DNA from: Candidatus Acetatifactor stercoripullorum
Lineage (GTDB): Bacteria; Bacillota; Clostridia; Lachnospirales; Lachnospiraceae
NCBI GenBank assembly: GCA_019114005.1
Contig: DXGH01000007.1
Coordinates: 1-51,830, forward strand
Length of the DNA: 51,830 nt
Direction: 5' to 3'
Part shown: one piece after another, positions 9,369-17,365 of the stretch
How the letters are laid out: every line of letters begins with the position of its first letter
Position numbering within the stretch: the stretch's first letter is position 1
Position numbers and translations under genes: made by a program
Notes under the pieces: generated by a model
Database searches by the model: none
Seen by the model: only the letters and a program-made list of their open reading frames with translations
What the model was told of the DNA's origin: nothing

Positions 9369-12300
9369 CTAGCAGATTTGCATCCATGTAACCAATCTTA
9401 TTTTCACCCCCAAAGGTGCTTGAATTGCCCTCATATATGTTCTTTTGATATGAGACTCAACCAGTTTCCTTCTTTCGGAAAATGCACCTTCTGTGGTAAC
9501 AAGCACTCTATTCGTATCCGGAGTGCATTGAATCAACTTCCATATATCGTAAGCCTGCTCTGATATCTGATTGGATCCATCTTTAACAAAATACCACCTA
9601 TATAGACCATCACCATCTGTCCATTGTCCATCTGCCCGCTTTGTTGGCAATTCATAGCAGAAAAAGAATCCTGTATCAATAGGTAACCCCTTTCCGCTAT
9701 GCATCTTTTTCGGTAGAGAGCTAACTATATCCTCATACCCAGGATTATCTGCCATCAAATCCTGATAAGCCAATGCCATTTCTTCATCAGAAGAAGTCTC
9801 ACCTTCATATTGAGAATTGAATTCTTTAAGCGCCTCATAATCATCATCTGGTGTGAGCAGCTTTTTCCCTTCAATACCAAATGTTTTCGAAATTCTTAGT
9901 GTCTTCTTAGAAACCGTCTCATACAACGATAGCAATTTTTCTAATTCTACTGGTGGCAAGAAATTCCAATAAAAAGCCTTTTCTCTGTCAACAGAATATT
10001 CTGGGTGATCTGCCAACAACTTTTTTTCTATCTCAAGATTTCTACGCCGATCTACACGACCGATTCTTTGCATCAATCGTACCGGATTCCAATGTAATTC
10101 ATAATTAATCAGGCATGACGCATCCTGAAGATTTAATCCTTCTGCAAGCACATCCGTGGCAACTAAAATATTTATCTCATTTTCAACATCTGCTGATGTT
10201 TTGTCATTATAATAAGGAGCGAATCTTTGAACCAATTCATGACGGTTTCCTTTACTTTGACCATCCGTTTCTTCAATTCTATCAAAACCATCCTTAACTA
10301 ATTCTCTAAAGATATATTTAGCAGTCGCCCTATATTCAGAGAAAATAATAACCTTTTTTCCATTCGCGCGGGGATCTTCTCTAAGTATCCTCTTCAGTTC
10401 ACGAATCTTGTCATCATTCGAGGAATCAAACCCCATAATATCTTCGATAAATTCAGCCAAAACCTCCATGTCAAGAATTGTATCGTCGATCATTGCTCTG
10501 ATATCAAAGTCCTCGACATTGATATACTCTTCTGTTTCCCACACATATTCTGGAAGATCATCTTCCAAATCCTCAACAGATGTGTCGATATTATCTACAA
10601 TAAACTGATCTACATACCCACTTATATCTGCCTGAATATTCATCAATCGCTCAATTTGCTTCTTGTTACCGTAATCTTGATAATCATTCAAGAATTTCCT
10701 AAGACGTGCATAAATCCGAATACAGGTCTCAGCAAATGCTTCAACAGAGCTTTCAAAACGCTTTAACAACAACTGTCTTATAAGGTTCACAATTTGCTGT
10801 TGCCGACCCGAAACCATATCATCAATTTTTGACGGATCTCCAATGTAATATGTTTCTTCAAATGGCGAGTATACCGCAAGAGCCAAAATCGGGAGGCTCT
10901 TTCCTGTTCGTTTATCTTTTCTATAGAACGAATCAACAAAATGATTTATAAGTTTTCCATAGGATTTTCTCAATGAGTAATTAGCGACAATCGGAGCCTG
11001 TCGTTGGGAAAATAAAACTTTAACTCCTTCTTCATTTGACAAGCTACGCTTAACATATGCTCTACTTCTTTGTACAACAAGTTCATTAACAAGCATATCA
11101 GCCCGGAATATATCTTCTGATACATCCACCGAATCAGATACATTAGTTCCTGTCATCGCTGAGAGTTTTGATTCCATTCTCTTAAAATGACCTGATAAGC
11201 TGTGTATTCCAAGTGGAGCTGATGCAAAATAATCATCCTTCCTATGAGTAAACAATTCAATAAGATGCTGAAAATCCAAAAAACTATTGTTTATTGGGGT
11301 CGCCGTCAGCATAAACATTTGCTTCTGTCTGCCCGTGTCCATCATCTCAAAGAGTTTGCGATACCTATTCGACGAACGATTACGGAAATGGTGTGCCTCA
11401 TCTATAATACAGATTTCAGCCTGCTCGGCTATTTGCCTCATAAGGTTTTCATTCTTTTCAAGTAAGATATCGGTATGATTTATTATCTTAAATGGAAAGA
11501 AACCTTCAAGAATTTCAGGAATATATTTTTTAATAGTTGTTTCCCATACGGATACTCTCGCTGAAGCTGGAACTATAAGCACTACATTTTTTCTTTCTTT
11601 TTTTACAAACCTTTCTATCAACATCAATCCAACAAAGGTTTTTCCAAGGCCAACACCATCACAAAGAAATGCACCTGAGTAGTGATTGGCAATTTGAACA
11701 AGGCTGTTATATCCATCTTTCTGATACTGGGATAATATTCTATATACAATAGATTCATGATTTTCCCACTCTGAAATTGTTTCCTCCCTACTTTTGAACA
11801 GTTCAAACATGGAACGTAAGTATACGTCATATGGGCTATACTCTTTACTGTGTGCTTCAATCACTTTAAGCACCGCTTCTGTAATATCAGTCCCCTCATT
11901 CCATCTTTCCTCATACCAATTCTGAAGTTCTGTTACCTCACTATCAACCTGAACATTAAGCTCAATATTTCGTGTTAAACCAGCATGTGTAAAATTACTG
12001 GATCCTACAAGTGCATATCCGTCTGGTAAATTCATAGAAGAAATGAACTGACTCTTGTAATCATCTCTGAAATAAGTAATGTAGGCCTTTGCATGGAACT
12101 TATGAGCATCATATACTCTACATTCAATTTTCCCAGTTTTCATGGCTTCAACTATCGCCGGGACACCTATAAGGAACTCATTGTGTTCCTGTTCTTCGTC
12201 CACGCTATCCTTTAATCGTGACAACATAACATTTACTACAGACTCAATTACATTCTTTGTTCGTTTTGTCATCTCATTTCCTAAGATGATTCTAATTTTA

Positions 12301-12464
12301 TCAAGTTTCTGCCAGCTTTGATCCAAATCCAACAGACCACCAATTTCAAGATAACCGGTGGCTATATCCATTTGTTTTGAAACTTGACACCATTCTGTGA
12401 GATATTTTTTTACTGTCTGATCGTCAGACGAATTATCAACTACATATAAACTTTGATGTTCCAT
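9369..12464 (-). CDS. PLD-family nuclease fused to an SNF2-type helicase
   Basis: About 1,031 residues. Residues ~120-170 carry a phospholipase-D nuclease motif (HxK in KFHAKAYITYF, followed by GSSNFTHAGL). A superfamily-2 helicase follows: Walker A GVGLGKT near 275, DEAH near 350, TATP near 388, and a second RecA domain with VATDVLAEGLNLQ and the arginine-finger motif QRIGRVDRR near 800. The longest frame opens with TTG; ATG 12464, with GAGG nine bases upstream, is preferred. Known ATP-dependent systems such as NgoAVII and CglI combine a PLD nuclease, a helicase and a C5-methyltransferase as separate subunits. Here nuclease and motor are fused, so this is probably the restriction engine of the cluster. 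Confidence 0.88.
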   Translation of the reverse strand: MEHQSLYVVDNSSDDQTVKKYLTEWCQVSKQMDIATGYLEIGGLLDLDQSWQKLDKIRIILGNEMTKRTKNVIESVVNVMLSRLKDSVDEEQEHNEFLIGVPAIVEAMKTGKIECRVYDAHKFHAKAYITYFRDDYKSQFISSMNLPDGYALVGSSNFTHAGLTRNIELNVQVDSEVTELQNWYEERWNEGTDITEAVLKVIEAHSKEYSPYDVYLRSMFELFKSREETISEWENHESIVYRILSQYQKDGYNSLVQIANHYSGAFLCDGVGLGKTFVGLMLIERFVKKERKNVVLIVPASARVSVWETTIKKYIPEILEGFFPFKIINHTDILLEKNENLMRQIAEQAEICIIDEAHHFRNRSSNRYRKLFEMMDTGRQKQMFMLTATPINNSFLDFQHLIELFTHRKDDYFASAPLGIHSLSGHFKRMESKLSAMTGTNVSDSVDVSEDIFRADMLVNELVVQRSRAYVKRSLSNEEGVKVLFSQRQAPIVANYSLRKSYGKLINHFVDSFYRKDKRTGKSLPILALAVYSPFEETYYIGDPSKIDDMVSGRQQQIVNLIRQLLLKRFESSVEAFAETCIRIYARLRKFLNDYQDYGNKKQIERLMNIQADISGYVDQFIVDNIDTSVEDLEDDLPEYVWETEEYINVEDFDIRAMIDDTILDMEVLAEFIEDIMGFDSSNDDKIRELKRILREDPRANGKKVIIFSEYRATAKYIFRELVKDGFDRIEETDGQSKGNRHELVQRFAPYYNDKTSADVENEINILVATDVLAEGLNLQDASCLINYELHWNPVRLMQRIGRVDRRRNLEIEKKLLADHPEYSVDREKAFYWNFLPPVELEKLLSLYETVSKKTLRISKTFGIEGKKLLTPDDDYEALKEFNSQYEGETSSDEEMALAYQDLMADNPGYEDIVSSLPKKMHSGKGLPIDTGFFFCYELPTKRADGQWTDGDGLYRWYFVKDGSNQISEQAYDIWKLIQCTPDTNRVLVTTEGAFSERRKLVESHIKRTYMRAIQAPLGVKIRLVTWMQIC

Positions 12465-12554
12465 TCTCATAACCTCAGCATTATTCTTTTTTGCAACATA
12501 AATTAAACCCAAGCTATGCTTGTCTGATCAATTATGCAATACAAAAAAATGAAC

Positions 12555-12773
12555 TTATTTCTCTGGTTCTTCATCCTTAACAAATTCCATAATGTCTTCG
12601 ACCTGACAGTCAAGGGCATTACAGATATTGAGCAGAACATTTGTGGTTACATTCTGCCCTTTCCTGAGCTTAGCTACAGAAGCAGAACTGATGCCACTAA
12701 GTTCCTTTAATTTCTGTTTATTGATATTCTTATCAATCAATAACTTCCAAAGTCGATTGTAGCTGAAGCGCAT
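12555..12773 (-). CDS. Small XRE/Cro-type helix-turn-helix regulator
   Basis: 72 residues, almost entirely one Cro/CI-type HTH domain: helix 2 near KQKLKELSGIS, recognition helix SSASVAKLRKGQN, then the conserved LLNICNALDCQVEDIMEF ending. The longest frame would overlap the ATPase gene; ATG 12773 with GGAGG seven bases upstream starts 13 bases after the ATPase stop and is clearly the better start. It sits between the ABC-three-component genes and the restriction cluster, both on the same strand, and is a good candidate repressor for the repeated sites near 15,863-15,894. Confidence 0.85.
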   Translation of the reverse strand: MRFSYNRLWKLLIDKNINKQKLKELSGISSASVAKLRKGQNVTTNVLLNICNALDCQVEDIMEFVKDEEPEK

Positions 12774-12786
12774 CCTCGTACCTCCA

Positions 12787-14451
12787 TTATTTCTTATCTT
12801 CTTTACTGTTTTCTTTGTTCCACGGTCTGCCGTACAACTCATGACCTGCAGACAATTCCAACACGGTGGTTCTCTTCAAAATCTCAGGAATCGTCTGATC
12901 TTCTGAATAGGACTCACCCTTATCAATAGTTACAAATACCTGTTTCTTTGATTCATTGAAGAGCCCAAATATGTTTAAAATAACTTGGTCTTCAACTTGC
13001 TTCAAACTCATGGAATCCTCTATAACTGCCGGCAGATTTGTATTCTCCAACGACAAGAGATCAAACAAAAGCATACCTCTTGTCTGAGATCCAGTGCCGG
13101 TATCGTTTTTTATCGAATACGTGTATGTCTTAGCACCATTTATAGTAAGCCTCGGAGCCGATATTCCTGGCTCACATACCTTTTTATTCAGATCTCTTAA
13201 GGCTATGTTAATATCCGTCTGTAATTCTGCGGTCGTTTCATTCACAAGCTTATCAAGTCTTGCCTGCAGATCCGCTGTTGTCTGATGTAGCACCTTATGG
13301 CTCTCATAATATTCATTTGCATCACGAAGATTCTTCATCTCCCTGTCAAGACTGGCATAATCATCCAGTACTGCCTTTGTAAGATGCGGTTCATCGCTAA
13401 TTTCAGAAACCTCTCTTTCAAGAACGGTAATCTGCATATCTAAAAGTTCCAAAGCATCATTCAGCTTTTTCTGATTATCCCTGTACTGAGATTTCAGGAC
13501 ACTCTTAAGCTGACGGTGAAACGCATCTATTTCCTCTATGTGTCTGATGTCGGCTTCAGGAAAAAATTCCCTCAATTCCCCATAATCCCGTTTGAAGCTG
13601 GATTCATCCATCTCCATATCGGATTCCATCGCACGTATCTGTGAGCGCAATTTGCCACGTTGCCTGCGAAGACCGGCAAGCATTTTCTTTATTTCTGACA
13701 GTCTGGATGCCTGCACTGAATCCATATCAAGCAATCCTTCAGCACTGTCACTTGCCAATTTTTCCTTACGTTCCTGTAATTCTGCAATCTTCTTTTTGTT
13801 TGCTTCGTAATCGAGAGCATTAGTAACACCACGAATATACTGATGCTTCAGTGCATTTTTATGAGTCGTTTCCTTTTCAAGAGCGGCTTCATACAGAGCA
13901 GCAAGATCACCGATAGCGCCATATTTTCCATACAGTTGCAGCAATCTTCTAATTCCTGCCTCCATCGTATCGTTGCCGTGAGCCCTTAACGGATGCCGTT
14001 CATCATAATTATTTCTGCCATAAATACGGAAATAACCGCTAACCAACTCTCTGAAAGTAGCTGTCAGATTATCCATTTGATACTGTTTAGCCAGAAATTC
14101 ACAGTATGTGTCTATGTACATTCTGGAATTTGGCTTCCGTTGAAAATTCTCATCACACTCATAAACATAGTTCAGATCATTTGTAGATCTGGAAAAATGA
14201 TAAATATCATCTCCAAACTGAAAAGCGAACTCAATGGAATGTTCCCCGACATTTTTGGTCACATCATTGTTAAGCATCACATAGTCTCTTCCGCCAAATG
14301 CAAAATCGATAACCAAAAGAAAGGTCGTTTTTCCTATAGAGTTGGAAGCTCTGGAAGCACCCATTATGGTATTCAACCCTGGATGAAAAATGATGGGATC
14401 ACGTACCTTGCCTTCATCTTTAAATTCATCGCATCGAATCTCAAGCAACAT
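12787..14451 (-). CDS. DUF2326 SMC-like ATPase of an ABC-three-component system
   Basis: 554 residues. The N-terminal half-ATPase has Walker A in GASRASNSIGKTTF (about 31-44). The middle (about 190-400) is a long charged coiled coil with LERE/ELQ-type heptads. The C-terminal half has a Walker B-like strand LPAVIEDS and a following VFVTIDKGES segment. This architecture and the NSIGKTT loop fit the DUF2326 family of ABC-three-component conflict systems. Its start overlaps the end of the middle-component gene by 11 bases. By family knowledge the ATPase senses or remodels nucleoprotein and licenses the effector; the trigger is unknown. Confidence 0.85.
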   Translation of the reverse strand: MLLEIRCDEFKDEGKVRDPIIFHPGLNTIMGASRASNSIGKTTFLLVIDFAFGGRDYVMLNNDVTKNVGEHSIEFAFQFGDDIYHFSRSTNDLNYVYECDENFQRKPNSRMYIDTYCEFLAKQYQMDNLTATFRELVSGYFRIYGRNNYDERHPLRAHGNDTMEAGIRRLLQLYGKYGAIGDLAALYEAALEKETTHKNALKHQYIRGVTNALDYEANKKKIAELQERKEKLASDSAEGLLDMDSVQASRLSEIKKMLAGLRRQRGKLRSQIRAMESDMEMDESSFKRDYGELREFFPEADIRHIEEIDAFHRQLKSVLKSQYRDNQKKLNDALELLDMQITVLEREVSEISDEPHLTKAVLDDYASLDREMKNLRDANEYYESHKVLHQTTADLQARLDKLVNETTAELQTDINIALRDLNKKVCEPGISAPRLTINGAKTYTYSIKNDTGTGSQTRGMLLFDLLSLENTNLPAVIEDSMSLKQVEDQVILNIFGLFNESKKQVFVTIDKGESYSEDQTIPEILKRTTVLELSAGHELYGRPWNKENSKEDKK

Positions 14452-14668
14452 AACGAATCACCCCCTTCTTTACATCCAACTCAATTTTTCCAAGAGCATA
14501 TAGGCAATCCATGATCTCCATGAACTCTCCTATATCATCAACCTTTGATTTCATTTTTTTATACAGAAGATCCACCGCTATTTCCTGATCCTTCAGAATT
14601 GCAAGGACTATTGGAAATTTTGCTAAAAGGCTCTCCTTGTATGTAATAACTTTATTCGGAAGTTTCAT
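14441..14668 (-). CDS. ABC-three-component system middle component
   Basis: 75 residues opening MKLPNKVITYKESLL, with a hydrophobic core ending in LYALGKIELD, a pattern I associate with middle component 6 of ABC-three-component systems. The longest frame extends inside the preceding gene; ATG 14668 has GAGGTG seven bases upstream and is preferred. It overlaps the effector gene by 17 bases and the ATPase gene by 11, so the three are translationally coupled. In this family the middle component is a small winged-helix-like bridge between ATPase and effector. Confidence 0.8.
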   Translation of the reverse strand: MKLPNKVITYKESLLAKFPIVLAILKDQEIAVDLLYKKMKSKVDDIGEFMEIMDCLYALGKIELDVKKGVIRYVA

Positions 14669-15827
14669 CTCTAAACACCTCGCAATTTTGAACGAAGAAG
14701 GATACCATCGCAACACAAGCCACATCGTCATCGCAGTGCGTCTTCTCCTTAAGCCATACTACCAGCCGATTAAAGATATCTTTTTGTGCAAGTTCTGCCT
14801 CATCATACAGTTCAAAACACTGGCTTATTTCATTCTTGACTTTCCTGAATCTCAGTTTTCCTTCTCTTTCCCGCTGCTTATATTGCTTTTCGATATATCT
14901 GTAATACTTTAATACGAAGTCCGTTACCGTGTCCTGAAGCATAATATTATCCGGGATTTTCTTATCAACCCTAAATGCTTCCCATTTCGTCTTGTCTTCC
15001 TTCTCAGGAACAGACTTCAGTCCAGAAAGGGCATCCAGAATCTTGTCTATTCCTTGCTCGACATTTATGTCATAAACCTCTGCATCTAGTTTTGCTATAT
15101 AAGCCAGATTCCGCTTCAGTTGCATAAGATTTGCGTATTCAGATGGTGTTGTGTCTATCTGATATAACTCCGCACATTTCTTACAAAGCAGCGTCTGATT
15201 ATCAATACTTTGAAGATCTGCAGGTGCTTCCTCCAGCTCTTCAAATTCCGCACGCTCTGCAGTATCCAGATTCAGTGGAAATATAAATATCCTTTCGAAC
15301 TTACGAATTGGTACACCTTTCTTAGTCTCCGACAACTTCGACTTGCAAAGCGGACACTTATTTCCACATTCATTGAGTAAAACAAAATCTGCCTCGATAA
15401 TCGGCTCTTCCTTTGAGGGTGGCTTCTTAGCCGGTCTCTTTTTCTTAACTGGACACGCATCAGCAATTATTTTCTTAAAAAGCTCCGCCATTTTCTCCGA
15501 AACATTTCTGTCTGTCATCCCCGGACAGTCTGCAGCAAATTCCTTAAAAATATCGTGTTGAGCTTCCTCACCCTGACTATCTATGTACGAATAGAAAAGT
15601 TCGGGCTCCACATACTTTCGAATCTTAGGTGCAAAACCGGTAATATCCCTATCGCCACGAAAATAAGCTCGATACGATGACGAGGCCACGTCCATATCTA
15701 AATCCAGCTTTCCGTCTTTAATATCGAGAATATTCTTAAACAGTTCCTTGGCAAAGGCTCCTCCACTCACGGAATCTGAGTCAGAGATGATTCTTTTTAA
15801 TCTCCGCGCAAATTCAGCAAACTTCAC
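14652..15827 (-). CDS. ABC-three-component effector with HNH-like zinc-finger core
   Basis: About 391 residues from GTG 15827, which has AAGGTG just upstream; an ATG-started longer frame (15881) lacks a ribosome site. The centre holds a treble-clef arrangement: CPLCKSKL, then an IFPLNL segment, then IDNQTLLCKKC. This is the layout of an HNH nuclease, but the position where the first catalytic histidine is expected reads Phe-Ile-Phe and CKKC is not followed by His, so the domain may be structural or degenerate. The last ~150 residues are helical and charged and probably contact the other two components. It is the first gene of the minus-strand block. Confidence 0.72.
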   Translation of the reverse strand: MKFAEFARRLKRIISDSDSVSGGAFAKELFKNILDIKDGKLDLDMDVASSSYRAYFRGDRDITGFAPKIRKYVEPELFYSYIDSQGEEAQHDIFKEFAADCPGMTDRNVSEKMAELFKKIIADACPVKKKRPAKKPPSKEEPIIEADFVLLNECGNKCPLCKSKLSETKKGVPIRKFERIFIFPLNLDTAERAEFEELEEAPADLQSIDNQTLLCKKCAELYQIDTTPSEYANLMQLKRNLAYIAKLDAEVYDINVEQGIDKILDALSGLKSVPEKEDKTKWEAFRVDKKIPDNIMLQDTVTDFVLKYYRYIEKQYKQREREGKLRFRKVKNEISQCFELYDEAELAQKDIFNRLVVWLKEKTHCDDDVACVAMVSFFVQNCEVFRDETSE

Positions 15828-15862
15828 AATTTCACACCTTCTTCCCCCGGCGTCACATTGAA

Positions 15863-15914
15863 ACGTAGCAGTACGTAGCACAACGTGCGACGTATTTTTT
15901 CGACTTCAAGTATA
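15863..15914 (-). promoter_or_regulatory. Promoter -10 and repeated operator ahead of the ABC-three-component operon
   Basis: On the minus strand TATACT (909-914) is a good -10; no convincing -35 is seen. Just downstream lie two direct copies of ACGTAGCA exactly 10 bp apart (863-870, 873-880), and the second is half of an inverted repeat, TACGTAGCAC (872-881) with GTGCGACGTA (885-894), 9 of 10 paired. Spacing and position fit a repressor site, perhaps for the XRE protein encoded at 12,555. Confidence 0.45.
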
Positions 15915-16197
15915 CTGAACATAATCAAAGGCAAGCCGCATATTTGATGAATACCGCATCGGCGGCCATACAACGAAAACCGTTTCACGACCCAAGACAC
16001 AGTAATACATCAAATAGTGTAGCACAATCGTTCGCAAAAATCAACTTTTTGTTCGCGAACAGAGAAATAAATCAGCGAAACACGGCGACTTGTCTGCGAT
16101 ACATATCCATCAGGATAGTGAGCTGACCATGATCAAGTCAGTGCCCGAAAACTTCCTGAGGGGCAACAAGATAACCGGACCAGTCTATAGGGCAACT
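15915..16197. other. Intergenic control region between the defence operon and the sigma-like gene
   Basis: No gene is supported here. It contains a perfect 12-bp palindrome TGTTCGCGAACA (16,050-16,061) with another GTTCGC 21 bases to its left, and a weak plus-strand promoter candidate, TTGTCT (16,090-16,095), 18 bases, GATAGT (16,114-16,119). An open frame runs in from ATG 16,129 to the leader frame at 16,228. A short TGCCC/GGGCA stem (16,142-16,165) is present. Confidence 0.35.
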
Positions 16198-16310
16198 GGC
16201 CATTCAAGCAAACTAGGAGGAACTCCTATGAATGGCCTTTTGAAGACACAACTTAACAGATGCCATGCGGATTTCCTCCGTGTCAATCCAAGGAGGAAAT
16301 TAGCATGGCA
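16198..16310 (+). promoter_or_regulatory. Two hairpins hiding the ribosome sites and starts of the leader and the sigma-like gene
   Basis: First hairpin: GGCCATTCA (198-206) pairs with TGAATGGCC (229-237), and TAGGAG (214-219) with CTCCTA (223-228), covering the AGGAGG and ATG of the leader frame. Second hairpin: TGCCATGC (261-268) pairs with GCATGGCA (303-310) and, concentrically, ATTTCCTCC (271-279) with GGAGGAAAT (292-300), 17 perfect pairs that lock the AGGAGG and ATG of the sigma-like gene. A ribosome reading the leader frame would melt the second hairpin. That would be translational attenuation or coupling; the trigger is not visible. Confidence 0.65.
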
Positions 16311-16395
16311 CGTAAAGCAAATTATTCAAACACCCACAAGTATGATAATCGCCGATCCTTTGACGGACGGCTCATTCCTGCCGGAAAGGTGTTAG
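16228..16395 (+). CDS. Leader open reading frame, 55 codons
   Basis: Starts at ATG 16,228 with AGGAGG seven bases upstream and runs through the hairpin that masks the next gene, ending 90 bases inside it in another frame. The peptide is basic and matches nothing I know. Its likely purpose is to move ribosomes through the second hairpin rather than to make a functional product. An in-frame extension back to ATG 16,129 is possible but lacks a good ribosome site. Confidence 0.45.
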   Translation: MNGLLKTQLNRCHADFLRVNPRRKLAWHVKQIIQTPTSMIIADPLTDGSFLPERC

Positions 16396-17024
16396 TACCT
16401 TTCCGTAAAGAACTCTATGAATTTCTCGAGGAAGAATGTGTTGATACAAACTTCACGACTATGCATCTTGGCGATTTTGAATATAAAATCGGATTCATGG
16501 CCATCAGTGAAGATCAGTATGCTTCCTACATGAAAGATTTTTGGACTGATCTCAACAAAGATATGGAGATGCACCGTGAAGGCCGCTGCGTCGTCGGCAT
16601 GAACCCGGACGGTACGAAAAAACTCTGTCCTTCCACCAGGCGCTGCACAGGATGCCCGAACAAGGGGCTTCTGGAGCGCTACAATCCGAAGCGCGTGGAG
16701 ATTCTGTCTCTCGATTACGAATATGACGGCGAAACCTTTGAAATCGAAGATACATCTCAGCCCTCCGTTGAGGATCAGGTATTGAACGAATTCTGCCCAG
16801 AACCTACTGAAAAGGAACTGCAGATCCAGCTTCTGGCACACTTCGATCGGGAGAACCCCCGCTATGCCAGGATCATTCGTCTGAGCCTGCAGGGGCTGTC
16901 CACTGATGATATCTGCATCGAAATCGGTCTGAAGTCCAGCCGTGGCCGTCAGGAAATCAACAATGCTCACGATGCCGTTTGTGAGTATCTGAGACTTCGC
17001 CATCACAAGAAAAACAGAAAATAA
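16305..17024 (+). CDS. Sigma-like helix-turn-helix protein of a mobile element
   Basis: About 239 residues. ATG 16,305 has AGGAGG eight bases upstream; the longer frame from 16,260 lacks one. The middle has a cysteine cluster, LCPSTRRCTGCPNKG, perhaps metal-binding. The last ~70 residues resemble sigma-70 region 4: a helical ARIIRLSLQGLSTDDICIEI segment followed by a basic recognition-helix region. Similar sigma-like proteins are common in clostridial integrative elements, usually of undefined role. Its start is held in a strong hairpin, so expression should be conditional. It converges on the symE-par operon across a shared terminator. Confidence 0.75.
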   Translation: MARKANYSNTHKYDNRRSFDGRLIPAGKVLVPFRKELYEFLEEECVDTNFTTMHLGDFEYKIGFMAISEDQYASYMKDFWTDLNKDMEMHREGRCVVGMNPDGTKKLCPSTRRCTGCPNKGLLERYNPKRVEILSLDYEYDGETFEIEDTSQPSVEDQVLNEFCPEPTEKELQIQLLAHFDRENPRYARIIRLSLQGLSTDDICIEIGLKSSRGRQEINNAHDAVCEYLRLRHHKKNRK

Positions 17025-17037
17025 TATAAGCCAACAA

Positions 17038-17076
17038 GAGCGGAAGCACCCATCACCGGATGCTTCCGCTCCCTCT
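17038..17076. terminator. Bidirectional terminator between convergent genes
   Basis: A perfect 11-bp stem, GAGCGGAAGCA (17,038-17,048) with TGCTTCCGCTC (17,061-17,071), has a 12-base loop and a pyrimidine/T-rich tail on both sides. It separates the sigma-like gene from the 94-residue gene. Confidence 0.75.
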
Positions 17077-17077
17077 T

Positions 17078-17362
17078 TTATCCTCTATAAACTGGCTTCC
17101 TTCCATTCATCTGAAACAGATCATGCTTCTTAATATCCCGTATGGCTTGCTTCATCGTCCGGCTCCTTCCGTGTGCATGATAAGGATCCGAAACCTGATG
17201 TTTATGAAGAATTACCGTTACCTCTCCATCTGGCAGCTCCACATTCCGAAGATAGCAGACGTGCCGAGTATTTCGTGACATTAAAATCACATCATATTCA
17301 TCCGCTATGATCACTTCGAAATATCTCCGATCTATTTCCTCCAGTTCCTGCCGTGTGTACAT
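17078..17362 (-). CDS. Unknown 94-residue protein of the par operon
   Basis: Function not recognised. The protein alternates charged helices and strands (YFEVIIADEYDVILMSR, then EVTVILHKHQV) and has a histidine-rich middle (DPYHAHGRS). It starts three bases after the parB stop, so it is the last gene of the symE-parA-parB operon. Its position suggests an accessory role in element maintenance, but nothing in the sequence proves it. Confidence 0.65.
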   Translation of the reverse strand: MYTRQELEEIDRRYFEVIIADEYDVILMSRNTRHVCYLRNVELPDGEVTVILHKHQVSDPYHAHGRSRTMKQAIRDIKKHDLFQMNGRKPVYRG

Positions 17363-17365
17363 ATC

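Noticed and set aside
260..12464. DISARM or BREX system
   Set aside because: The PLD, helicase and methyltransferase parts recall DISARM, but no DrmA or DrmB-type protein is present. The adenine methyltransferase recalls PglX, but there is no PglZ, BrxC or BrxL.
13993..14514. 173-codon plus-strand frame opposite the DUF2326 ATPase
   Set aside because: It is a shadow of the well-supported minus-strand ATPase gene, with no ribosome site or family similarity.
16392..17006. 204-codon minus-strand frame opposite the sigma-like gene
   Set aside because: The plus-strand gene has an AGGAGG, an HTH and a following terminator; the opposite frame has none of these.
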